Shown piece after piece: positions 1 to 6,007 of a stretch of 6,032 bases of DNA. How positions within the stretch are numbered: the first letter of the stretch is position 1; every line of letters begins with the position of its first letter. A program made the translations under genes and the position numbers. The notes below the pieces were generated by a model, which was given only the letters and a program-made list of their open reading frames with translations, made no database searches and was not told the DNA's origin. This DNA is from Planctomycetota bacterium (GTDB taxonomy: Bacteria; Planctomycetota; Planctomycetia; Pirellulales; Lacipirellulaceae), in contig JAJRUA010000014.1 in assembly GCA_024278035.1 (NCBI GenBank), forward strand, positions 1-6,032, written 5' to 3'.

Positions 1-131
1 CCAACCGCCGAAAACTTGGCAACCGAATCGACCAAAGGCCTCCTTCCGATCGCCGGCGAAACAGCCACCAACAAAGTGAGTAGCGATAGGCAGAGAAACC
101 GAGAGCAGGAAGAGGAGAACATGTTCGGCAT
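1..131 (-). CDS. N-terminal fragment of an exported protein, cut by the window edge
   Basis: The minus strand is open from an ATG at 131 to the window edge, giving 43 codons. The peptide begins MPNMFSSSCSRFLCLSLL and continues through a hydrophobic core (about residues 12-28) to a Gly-Arg-Arg, which reads as a Sec signal peptide; the mature part starts about RRPLVDSVAKFSAV. A second in-frame ATG at 122 would also leave an intact signal. No Shine-Dalgarno is seen; an A-rich run precedes the ATG. The gene lies 111 bases downstream of the serine hydrolase on the same strand, so it may be the third gene of that transcript. No catalytic domain is visible, so the family cannot be named. By analogy with peptidoglycan-salvage clusters it could be a NamZ-type (DUF1343) exo-muramidase, but this is only a guess. 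The plus strand is also open here, but that peptide has no recognisable features. Confidence 0.6.
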   Translation of the reverse strand, partial: MPNMFSSSCSRFLCLSLLTLLVAVSPAIGRRPLVDSVAKFSAV

Positions 132-242
132 GATTTTTTTGGTCGGATGAAACGAAATGCAAAACAAGATGGCTATCCGATCGATTTCTCTTGTCCTGCT
201 GCCCCTGTAAATCGGGTCAAGGCTTTTTGACGGACACTCTAC

Positions 243-1403
243 TCAATCGATCGCGGCGGCGGCGATTGTTCCGATGCGGGCGGCAAGAGAATTTACGCTA
301 CCCTTTCCATCGGGGTGGAGGCGATTCGAGAGGAAGATCACGAACAAATCGAGACCTGGGTCGATCCACATCGCGGTGCCCGTGAAACCACCATGGCCAA
401 ACGCATGGGAGGAGAACAGCTCGCTCCGGTTGCTCGAATAAGCGCTACGGGCATCCCAACCGGCGGTGCGAAAATGGCCCGCAACGTCACGGGCTCGGGT
501 CATCTCCTTGACTGTTGGGGGGCCTAAAATACGGACTCCATGCCCTTTGCCCCCGCCCAAGAGAGCCGATGCGTAGATCGCCATATCTTGGGCCGTGCTA
601 AACAGACCAGCATGACCTGCCACGCCGCCGAGTCGCCAAGCACGCGGATCATGGACTTCCCCCACCATCCATTGTCCCTCACGCTGTTCGGTTGCGGCGG
701 CCCGGGCTCGCCGTGATTCGTCGGGCAAATAGCCGGTATCCTTCATGCCAAGCGGCGTGAAAATCTCTTCGCTTGCAAAACGGTTGAGCGACCGGCCATC
801 GATTCGCTCAACGATCAGGCCCAGCATCTCAAAGCCAACGTCCGAGTACTTGAACCGCGTTCCGGGAGGGGCTTCGACGGGCAGGGCGAGAAGCCGTTCC
901 CATGACCGATGGATACCGTCCTCATAATCGCGGATCGAATTGTCGGGCACATAACCTGCTTGGTGGGTGAGAAGGTGCTCGATTGTGATTGCCTCGGTTC
1001 CTTCGCCTGAGAGATCGGGCAAGTGGTCCTTGGCAAGGTCACCGAGACGCAATTTGCCTTGCTCCAAAAGCCGCATGACGCTAGTCGCCGTGGCAACGGG
1101 CTTGGTAAGCGATGCCATATCGAACACCGTGTCGGTCTGCATCGGCAGACGAGTTGGTTTGACTTGCCGGTCGCCGTAAGCCTCCAGCAACACGAGCTTT
1201 CCGCGCCGACCTATCGCAACGACACACCCGGCGAACTGGCCATCGTCGAGGGCGAGCTTGATTTCCCGCTCGATATTTTGGAGATGCTCGGCACGCATTC
1301 CTGCGTCTGCCGGTGAAACACGAGGCACACTCTGGGCTAAGACCAGCGTGGGGAGAAGAAACAGCGGGACTAGGCAGAAAGGCTTGCTACCAAGGGAAAT
1401 CAT
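243..1403 (-). CDS. Secreted serine hydrolase of the beta-lactamase (class C/PBP) fold, AmiE-like candidate MurNAc-L-alanine amidase
   Basis: This 386-residue protein has a Sec signal peptide (residues 1 to about 23, core LVPLFLLPTLVLA) without a lipobox, so it should act in the periplasm or outside the cell. The serine beta-lactamase/penicillin-binding fold is clear. The SxxK nucleophile motif is SLTK at 98-101, in FDMASLTKPV. The second motif is Tyr-Ser-Asp at 186-188, in place of Tyr-x-Asn. The third is His-Gly-Gly at 337-339, in GHGGFTGT. The stretch VHDPRAWRLGGVAGHAGLFS (250-269) and the late WIDPGLDLFVIFLSNR resemble, from memory, the family that includes Bacillus AmiE (YbbE), which cleaves peptide from MurNAc. 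Generic 'esterase/beta-lactamase' annotation would be the fallback. The amidase role is inferred mainly from murQ next door. Its ATG overlaps the symporter stop as ATGA, implying translational coupling, and no independent Shine-Dalgarno is evident. Confidence 0.9.
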   Translation of the reverse strand: MISLGSKPFCLVPLFLLPTLVLAQSVPRVSPADAGMRAEHLQNIEREIKLALDDGQFAGCVVAIGRRGKLVLLEAYGDRQVKPTRLPMQTDTVFDMASLTKPVATATSVMRLLEQGKLRLGDLAKDHLPDLSGEGTEAITIEHLLTHQAGYVPDNSIRDYEDGIHRSWERLLALPVEAPPGTRFKYSDVGFEMLGLIVERIDGRSLNRFASEEIFTPLGMKDTGYLPDESRRARAAATEQREGQWMVGEVHDPRAWRLGGVAGHAGLFSTAQDMAIYASALLGGGKGHGVRILGPPTVKEMTRARDVAGHFRTAGWDARSAYSSNRSELFSSHAFGHGGFTGTAMWIDPGLDLFVIFLSNRLHPDGKGSVNSLAARIGTIAAAAID

Positions 1404-2920
1404 GACGGTTTGTTCTCAAGGGGAGGGCTCAACAAAAGGTGTAATAAATATCCGGTTGCAAAGGTACTTGCCAAAGCGATAGCGGTGTTCCAAGTCCAGT
1501 GAACCGAGCCATAGCGGATGACGGCAGCTCCTACAGAAAAACCGACGGCGACAGCCGCCAATCCGGGAAGCTCACGCACCTTTCCGCAGAACAAGCCGAG
1601 CGCGAACAGTCCAAGAAGAATACCAAAGGCAAAACCGGAGATCGCCAAAACGGCGTCGATCACCGATTTATCAAGGCCAACACGGTAGGCATAAATGGCG
1701 ACCCCTGCTTGCAGTGTGGTGAACAGGAGCGTCGCTCCGCGCAGTCCCCAAATGGATTGACCCGGAGAGAGTTGGCCTGTAATTGGTTCAACAATGTCTT
1801 TCATGAGAACGCCAGCCGAAGCGTTCACGCTGCTGCTGAGCGTGGACATCGCGGCAGCCATGATCGCCGCAAGGAGCAACCCGCAAAGGCCAACGGGTGT
1901 CTCATGGGCCAAGAACGCGGCGAAGGCTTCGTCCGGCTTGGCAATGGTATAGGCGACATCCACTTGCTGATAAAAACAGGCCAGCCCGAGGCCTATCAAT
2001 AAAAAAAGCAAGAATTGCAGCGCCACGACAGGTCCACTCATACAGAGGGCAAGCGCCGCCTTGCGTTGCGTGCCGGCACACAGATAACGTTGCACCATCA
2101 AGTGATCTACGCCGTGCGTTGCAAGCGACAGAATGCCCCCACCAACAAGGCCCGCCCAAAAATTGATATAGCCATCGGTGAACCCGTGCCCCCAGTCGAA
2201 GACCGTCAATCGGCCCGTTTCTTTGCCAAATCGAAGGATTTCTGACGCTCCTCCAGGAATGGCTTGGATAATAAGCCCCACCGCAACAAGGGCTCCGAGT
2301 GTGTAGATGATTAGCTGCACGCAGTCGTTCTTAACGACCGACGTGACACCGCCGAGCGTGGCATAAATGCCCGTGGCTGCCGCAATCACGACAACACAGC
2401 TCGTAAAATCCCAGCCGAGGGCGTGTTGCAATGCCAGCGCCGTGAGCAAGAGACGCAGACCATCGGCAAGCGTGCGGCAGACGAGGAACACAAGCGATGC
2501 GGCCCGCCTAACACTGCTGCCGAAGCGGCTTTGAAGCACTTCGTAGGCCGTAAAAAAAGAGCCGCGGAAGTACTCCGGCAACATTAGTGCCGCCACAACG
2601 AAGCGGCCAACGATGTAGCCAAGCGTGATCTGGAGGAACGTCATGTTCCCCCCCTCCTTGAAGGTTTGGCCCGGCAGACTGAGAAACGTAACGGTACTTG
2701 TCTCCGTGGCAACGATCGACATCATCAGTGCCGGCCATGCAACGTTTCGTCCGCCCAACAAATAGCCCTCGGCAGAGCCTGCTCCTTTACGTGGCCAAGC
2801 GCCCCAAACAATCGTAACCATCAGATAGAGAGCAAGGAGACCAAGGTCCACGTCGGACAAACCGATACGGCCTGATGCCAGAAGTACAGAAGACGGGGCG
2901 ATAAACGGGGGAGTTGGCAC
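1400..2920 (-). CDS. Sodium:solute symporter (SSS/SLC5 family), candidate MurNAc/amino-sugar importer
   Basis: This 506-residue membrane protein carries about 13 hydrophobic segments, starting near residue 24 and ending near 498. SSS landmarks in order are: GGRNV (56-60) after the first helix; TETSTVTFLSLPG (72-84), the unwound first core helix; GGVTSVVKNDCVQ (190-202); the DHLMVQRYLCA block (272-282); and MSTLSSSVNASAGVLMKDI (358-376), whose serines (about 362-364) match the Na2 sodium site of the LeuT-like fold. It should use the sodium gradient to import a small solute across the inner membrane. Substrate cannot be read from sequence; the setting beside murQ, a sugar kinase and an AmiE-like hydrolase favours MurNAc or a related sugar. 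Tannerella forsythia is reported to have a transporter-kinase-etherase set (murT-murK-murQ) of similar logic. The annotated start is GTG at 2920; an in-frame stop lies three codons upstream. GTG at codon 24 is possible but would leave almost nothing before the first helix. Confidence 0.93.
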   Translation of the reverse strand: MPTPPFIAPSSVLLASGRIGLSDVDLGLLALYLMVTIVWGAWPRKGAGSAEGYLLGGRNVAWPALMMSIVATETSTVTFLSLPGQTFKEGGNMTFLQITLGYIVGRFVVAALMLPEYFRGSFFTAYEVLQSRFGSSVRRAASLVFLVCRTLADGLRLLLTALALQHALGWDFTSCVVVIAAATGIYATLGGVTSVVKNDCVQLIIYTLGALVAVGLIIQAIPGGASEILRFGKETGRLTVFDWGHGFTDGYINFWAGLVGGGILSLATHGVDHLMVQRYLCAGTQRKAALALCMSGPVVALQFLLFLLIGLGLACFYQQVDVAYTIAKPDEAFAAFLAHETPVGLCGLLLAAIMAAAMSTLSSSVNASAGVLMKDIVEPITGQLSPGQSIWGLRGATLLFTTLQAGVAIYAYRVGLDKSVIDAVLAISGFAFGILLGLFALGLFCGKVRELPGLAAVAVGFSVGAAVIRYGSVHWTWNTAIALASTFATGYLLHLLLSPPLENKPS

Positions 2921-3297
2921 GTTAAATCATTCTCGCTAGCAAGCTAGCTGCTGGGTGAAAAGCGATTGAGGAGCGTCCCGCCTTGTTTGAGCGACAAGAC
3001 GTGAGTTGGCGTTATCGTACAGTTTTTGGCAAAGCCGCTCCGTTTTTTTTTGCGGGAGCTAAACAAGATTTCTCCTTAGAATACACAGGAGTTGGGTGGA
3101 GTTAGGCGATTCACTCCCGGGGGTAATGCGCATTCCTGTCTCGCTTTGGCGCAATCTAGCCCCCCTTTGGTCGGATCGCTCGATACACTGGAACTTGTTG
3201 ACTTTAATGGAAGTCGAACGACAGGCCCTCGTGATTTAGTCGTACGACGCGATCACTTGTCGAGCCTTTTTAAGGCGGACCCTTTAAGAGACTTTGT
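2921..3297. promoter_or_regulatory. Divergent intergenic control region between the symporter and murQ
   Basis: These 377 bases separate the leftward symporter-hydrolase genes from the rightward murQ-kinase genes, so promoters for both directions must lie here or the genes lack their own. I see no convincing sigma-70 pair on either strand. A TTGACT at 3199-3204 has no good -10 at 17 bases. Elements that could matter are a GCTAGC-AA-GCTAGC repeat at 2935-2948 close to the symporter start, a perfect 10-base palindrome GTCGTACGAC at 3239-3248, and a run of nine T (3043-3051) flanked by GCTCC and GGAGC. The only long reading frame (TTG at 3092 to 3301) is unconvincing. No transcription-factor gene is present nearby. 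Confidence 0.5.
2935..2948. repeat. Palindromic repeat GCTAGC-AA-GCTAGC upstream of the symporter
   Basis: Two copies of the self-complementary hexamer GCTAGC are separated by AA, so the 14 bases form both a direct and an inverted repeat. It ends 15 bases before the symporter GTG start on the minus strand. That is a plausible position for a repressor operator or a small hairpin in the leader of the symporter mRNA. CTAG is usually rare in bacterial genomes, so two copies together stand out. No regulator is known from this window, and chance remains possible. Confidence 0.3.
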
Positions 3298-4200
3298 ATG
3301 AGCCACATAGCGCTCGATCACTTGACCACCGAAGCGCGCAACCCGGCAACAACCGGGCTTGATGATCTATCGGCAATTGAAGTGGTCCGTTTAATCAACT
3401 CAGAAGATGCATTGGTAGCCCAGGCGGTGGGACGCGAAGCGGAGGTGATTGCCGAGGTCGTTGAGATCGTAGCCGATCGCCTCTCACGGGGGGGGCGGCT
3501 CGTTTACATGGGAGCGGGTACGTCCGGCAGGCTGGGCGTACTGGATGCGGCAGAGTGTCCTCCGACGTTCAACGCCGATCCCAGCCAAGTGATCGGACTC
3601 ATCGCGGGAGGCAAGACGGCGCTGACAACCGCTGTGGAAGGGGCCGAGGATAATCCGGAGCTGGGGGCTCAAGACCTTGCTGATATCCAGCTTACTCCGA
3701 ACGACGTGCTCATCGGAATCGCTACGAGTGGCCGAACCCCCTATGTCGTGGGTGGACTCCAATACGCCCGGAAGCTCGGAGCCTTTACGGTCGCCTTTAG
3801 TTGCAACGACGCGGCAGAAATTCGTGACCAAGCTAATCTGGCAATTACGCCGGTGGTCGGTCCCGAAGTACTGAGTGGCTCCACGCGACTCAAGGCAGGA
3901 ACCGCCACCAAGCTGGTCCTCAATACGATCACTACCGCTGCGATGATTCGCCTCGGCAAGACCTATGGCAACCTGATGGTTGATCTTCGCCCCTCGAACA
4001 ACAAATTGCTTGCCCGATCCGTCCGGATCGTCGGACTCGCCACAGGTCTGGGGCAAGACGAATCTCAGCAGGTGCTGGATTTGTGTGACGGTGAGGTAAA
4101 ACTAGCCATTGTTGTTCAGTTATCAGGTGCTACACCCGATGAAGCACGTAGGCGGCTTGCAGCGTGTGATGGCCATGTTGGCCGTGCGATCAGTGGTTGA
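3298..4200 (+). CDS. murQ: N-acetylmuramic acid 6-phosphate etherase MurQ
   Basis: MurQ cleaves the lactyl ether of MurNAc 6-phosphate in the cytoplasm, giving GlcNAc 6-phosphate and D-lactate. It commits salvaged MurNAc to amino-sugar metabolism. The 300-residue length matches the family (E. coli MurQ is 298). The SIS sugar-phosphate domain is complete: GRLVYMGAGTSGRLGVLDAA (67-86 region) runs into ECPPTF, followed by TAVEGAEDNP. Glu86 and Glu117 line up with the catalytic Glu83 and Glu114 of E. coli. The second SIS signature is STRLKAGTATKLVLNT (195-210), followed by the conserved YGNLMVDLRPSNNKL block. The C-terminal 270-298 resembles the small helical UBA-like tail of MurQ/GCKR proteins. 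ATG at 3298 gives the usual N-terminus, with Thr-Glu-x-Arg-Asn-Pro at 11-16 as in known MurQ. The ribosome site is weak (AAGAG about 9 bases upstream). The kinase follows after 63 bases and probably supplies its substrate. Confidence 0.97.
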   Translation: MSHIALDHLTTEARNPATTGLDDLSAIEVVRLINSEDALVAQAVGREAEVIAEVVEIVADRLSRGGRLVYMGAGTSGRLGVLDAAECPPTFNADPSQVIGLIAGGKTALTTAVEGAEDNPELGAQDLADIQLTPNDVLIGIATSGRTPYVVGGLQYARKLGAFTVAFSCNDAAEIRDQANLAITPVVGPEVLSGSTRLKAGTATKLVLNTITTAAMIRLGKTYGNLMVDLRPSNNKLLARSVRIVGLATGLGQDESQQVLDLCDGEVKLAIVVQLSGATPDEARRRLAACDGHVGRAISG

Positions 4201-4263
4201 GTTTATCCAGCTCGCCGCTTTTCTTTTTTCTTTCTCGATTCAAGTTGGACTAGCCTTCCCTCC

Positions 4264-5223
4264 ATGACCCGCGGACCTGCGACCTACCTGGGCGTCGATG
4301 GCGGCGGGACCAAGACGATTGCTCGGCTTACGTGCCTGGACGCCCCCCGTAGCCCCGGTACCACTACTCATGGGCCCATGAGCGTGCTTGGCTCAGGCAT
4401 GTCGAGCGGAAGCAACCCCTACAGCGTCGGTTGGGATTCGGCCGTCGAGGCCATTCGTATCGCAGTTCAGCGGGCTCTCTCCGAAGCGGAGTTGGGCGAT
4501 CGTCCCCGTGCAGCGGTGTTAGCAATCGCCGGTTGTGCTACCCCTACAGCTCGCACCCGGTTGAGTGAGGAGCTTACCAAAGCAAGAATCGCGGACCGTG
4601 TGAAAGTGGTTCCTGACACGGCCCCGGTCTTAGCCAGTGCGACGCCAGGGGAGCCTGCCATCGGCTTGATCGCTGGCACCGGGTCAACGGCGATTGCACG
4701 CCGAGCCAACGACGAAACGGTTATGATCGGGGGTTGGGGCTACCTGATTGACGACGGTGGCAGCGGCTACGCCCTCGGTCGCGATGCTCTTCTCCTGTTG
4801 AGTCGCGTGGAAGATCATCCCGAAAGTGGTTCGTGCAAACGACTTCACAACGCTGTGTTGGATCGACTGGGCGTCAGCGCATTGGCTGACGTAAAGCCAC
4901 TCATCTATCAAGCACCGAGCCCCCGCGGCGCGGTTGCGACGTTGGCTCCTCTCGTGCTGCAGTTGGCTGCCGAAGGCGATGAGAGCGCAGAGTCAATCGT
5001 TCAGCAGGGAGCCGTTGATTTGGCAAGGTTGGTACAGGTCGCCTCCATCAAGCTTGGAGGGGCACCAGCCGAGGTATTTCTGGCGGGCGGATTGCTACAG
5101 CACTCCACCCACTACTGCCAACGGCTCTCGCAAAGGTTGGAGGCCGAAGGGGTGGCCGTCACCAGTTGGGGACTGGCACCCGACGCCGCTTGCGGCTGCG
5201 CCGAATTGGCGGCACGGCTGTAA
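4264..5223 (+). CDS. BadF/BadG-type N-acetylhexosamine kinase, MurK/NagK-like
   Basis: This 319-residue protein is an ASKHA-fold sugar kinase of the BadF/BadG/BcrA/BcrD family, which includes GlcNAc kinase and Clostridium MurK (MurNAc and GlcNAc). The phosphate-1 loop is YLGVDGGGTKT (8-18). SGSNPYSVG (48-56) matches the sugar-binding 'PSN' loop. Asp118 in VVPDTAPVLAS is the likely catalytic base. Phosphate-2 is GLIAGTGSTAIA (134-145), followed by GGWGYLIDDGGSGYALGRDA (156-175), and the adenosine motif is VFLAGGLLQ (271-279). One oddity is that the usual Asp-Glu-Gly-Ser of this signature is Asp-Asp-Gly-Gly-Ser here. The role proposed is ATP-dependent 6-phosphorylation of imported MurNAc (and/or GlcNAc) to feed MurQ, inferred from adjacency. 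The start ATG at 4264 places the phosphate loop at the normal distance from the N-terminus. The 63-base gap before it is pyrimidine-rich with no Shine-Dalgarno and no clear terminator, so co-transcription with murQ is likely. Confidence 0.92.
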   Translation: MTRGPATYLGVDGGGTKTIARLTCLDAPRSPGTTTHGPMSVLGSGMSSGSNPYSVGWDSAVEAIRIAVQRALSEAELGDRPRAAVLAIAGCATPTARTRLSEELTKARIADRVKVVPDTAPVLASATPGEPAIGLIAGTGSTAIARRANDETVMIGGWGYLIDDGGSGYALGRDALLLLSRVEDHPESGSCKRLHNAVLDRLGVSALADVKPLIYQAPSPRGAVATLAPLVLQLAAEGDESAESIVQQGAVDLARLVQVASIKLGGAPAEVFLAGGLLQHSTHYCQRLSQRLEAEGVAVTSWGLAPDAACGCAELAARL

Positions 5224-5266
5224 CAAAGAGTAAATGCCATGCTACCGGCGAGGGCAATTCCCCCAA

Positions 5267-5301
5267 GTGGCCCAAAACGGAAAAATTATATTTTCGGCCA
5301 C
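5267..5301 (+). terminator. Weak candidate hairpin after the kinase gene
   Basis: GTGGCC at 5267-5272 pairs with GGCCAC at 5296-5301, and GAAAA with TTTTC inside, leaving about seven unpaired bases on the left side. It lies 43 bases past the kinase stop and is the first inverted repeat met by rightward transcripts. There is no T-run after it, so a classic intrinsic terminator is not supported. Confidence 0.25.
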
Positions 5302-5457
5302 CCACCGCGGATCGCCCCCCAATAAAAACTCACCCGAATTGAAAGGATAGGGCCGCCCGCTGGGGCTATTTTGTGAAAACTCGTCCCGGTCGCGACTCTG
5401 GGCGCTGCGCTCTGCCCTGGGCTGTCATAGGGCCGCTCTTTCAGGCCTCATCTCAAC

Positions 5458-5482
5458 TACCCCCCTTAAAGCAGGTGGGGTA
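5458..5482. repeat. Inverted repeat TACCCC...GGGGTA
   Basis: TACCCC at 5458-5463 pairs with GGGGTA at 5477-5482. Two further C:G pairs (5464-5465 with 5474-5475) extend the stem after a one-base bulge, leaving an eight-base loop. It is the first of three consecutive hairpins in 156 bases and may act with them as a transcription barrier or form part of a composite REP-like unit. Confidence 0.4.
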
Positions 5483-5488
5483 AAAGTT

Positions 5489-5522
5489 TCGTGAGCTACG
5501 GACTAAAGTCCTTCACTCACGA
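5489..5522. repeat. Imperfect palindrome TCGTGAG...CTCACGA
   Basis: TCGTGAG (5489-5495) pairs with CTCACGA (5516-5522). After a 4 x 4 internal loop the centre GGACTAAAGTCC (5500-5511) is itself palindromic. The 34-base unit can therefore fold into a hairpin on either strand. The symmetrical layout is typical of REP-like intergenic elements; genome copy number cannot be judged from one window. Confidence 0.5.
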
Positions 5523-5536
5523 GTTAGTGATGTAGA

Positions 5537-5613
5537 AATCAGCCGATGGGCGCGAGCCCCGGTTCGCTTACCGAAATCTGGCAGGAACCGGGGCTAGCGC
5601 CCTTCGGCTGATT
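5537..5613. repeat. 77-base imperfect palindrome, REP/MITE-like
   Basis: A 29-base left arm (5537-5565, starting AATCAGCCGATGGGCGC) pairs with a 29-base right arm (5585-5613, ending CGCCCTTCGGCTGATT) around a 19-base loop (5566-5584). Only two of the 29 arm positions fail to pair (T5547 with T5603, and G5554 with A5596). The core CTAGCCCCGGTTC as read on the minus strand resembles short palindromes I recall as common between planctomycete genes. It has no coding content, so it would be a non-autonomous repeat or a strong RNA hairpin, perhaps protecting or ending transcripts from either side. No transposase is present in the window and no target-site duplication was recognised. Confidence 0.75.
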
Positions 5614-5671
5614 ATGTCGGACAAATACCTTGCTTGCACACGAAAGTAATACTCTAAAAAACCTAAAGGAT

Positions 5672-5696
5672 TCGTCTAAAGACGAGGGTTTTAGAC
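5672..5696 (+). repeat. Two overlapping small inverted repeats
   Basis: TCGTCT-AA-AGACGA (5672-5685) forms a tight six-pair palindrome. The alternative GTCTAAA (5674-5680) with TTTAGAC (5690-5696) competes for the same bases. The alternative folds could be meaningful in an RNA, but no gene follows that they would control, so this is recorded only as structure. Confidence 0.3.
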
Positions 5697-5715
5697 CCAT
5701 TGCGGGGACAATAAA

Positions 5716-5747
5716 AATCCCGTCGATCCTTTTTAATCCCGTCCATC
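5716..5747. repeat. Direct repeat of 13 bases, AATCCCGTCxATC, 19-base period
   Basis: AATCCCGTCGATC at 5716-5728 recurs as AATCCCGTCCATC at 5735-5747, 12 of 13 identical. The pair sits between GACAA (5707-5711) and TTGTC (5748-5752 region), giving the block short inverted ends. It resembles the 'ATCCTGTCCATCCTGT' type of intergenic repeat I recall from several bacterial phyla. Function is unknown. Confidence 0.45.
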
Positions 5748-5903
5748 TTGTCAAGCTTTATTATGGGCCACTCACCCAGAAAACAATTGTTGGAAGGAAA
5801 CAGACTTTCCCAACCAAAAATTACGCCAAAAGAAAAAGCTTGGCGCCGATTTTTTACTTCTCGTTTCTTGGCGAACTTGTTGCCAATCCGCCGAAGGAGA
5901 GGG

Positions 5904-5933
5904 GGACAGAGAATGGGCGGACAAAAAATGGGC
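5904..5933. repeat. Tandem 15-base repeat GGACAnAnAATGGGC
   Basis: GGACAGAGAATGGGC (5904-5918) is followed directly by GGACAAAAAATGGGC (5919-5933), with 13 of 15 positions identical. Similar 'GGGGACAG...AATGGG' sequences flank some REP-associated (Y1/IS200-like) transposase genes in other bacteria, by recall, so this could be an end of such an element lying beyond 6032. Nothing in the window proves that. Confidence 0.45.
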
Positions 5934-5966
5934 GCTGCCTAACCTCAGCAAGTAACCGCCCCACCA

Positions 5967-6007
5967 CTCACCGGCTCACGGCAGCCCGTCGTTTCAGGCA
6001 CGGTGAG
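5967..6007. repeat. Spaced inverted repeat CTCACCG...CGGTGAG
   Basis: CTCACCG at 5967-5973 is complementary to CGGTGAG at 6001-6007 with 27 bases between, and GCGGCAGGCCGC just after it (6007-6018) is another near-palindrome. This could be structured non-coding DNA or the beginning of a further repeat element that runs off the window. Confidence 0.3.

Noticed and set aside
1..150. Plus-strand frame open from the left edge to TGA at 148-150.
   Set aside because: The peptide is polar and featureless, while the opposite strand encodes a clear signal peptide in the same place and continues the leftward gene order.
3037..3059. GCTCC and GGAGC flanking a run of T as an intrinsic terminator.
   Set aside because: The stem is only five pairs and the T-run lies in the loop, not after the stem, so it does not fit a terminator.
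3199..3232. TTGACT as a -35 box for murQ.
   Set aside because: No acceptable -10 hexamer lies 16-18 bases downstream, so a promoter call would not be supported.
3092..3301. Plus-strand frame of 69 codons starting at TTG and ending in an ATGA-like overlap with murQ.
   Set aside because: The start is TTG with the AGGAG directly abutting it, the peptide has no recognisable domain or signal, and the frame lies in the divergent control region. The overlap with murQ is probably chance.
4201..4263. A terminator or separate promoter between murQ and the kinase.
   Set aside because: The gap is a pyrimidine-rich 63 bases with no stable inverted repeat and no paired promoter hexamers.
5539..5754. Minus-strand frame of 71 codons.
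   Set aside because: It translates straight through the 77-base palindrome and the 13-base direct repeats, so its amino acid sequence is a by-product of those repeats.
5748..5942. Plus-strand frame of 64 codons with a basic C-terminus.
   Set aside because: It starts at TTG, runs through the tandem 15-mer, and shows no family features; best explained as chance in A-rich non-coding DNA.
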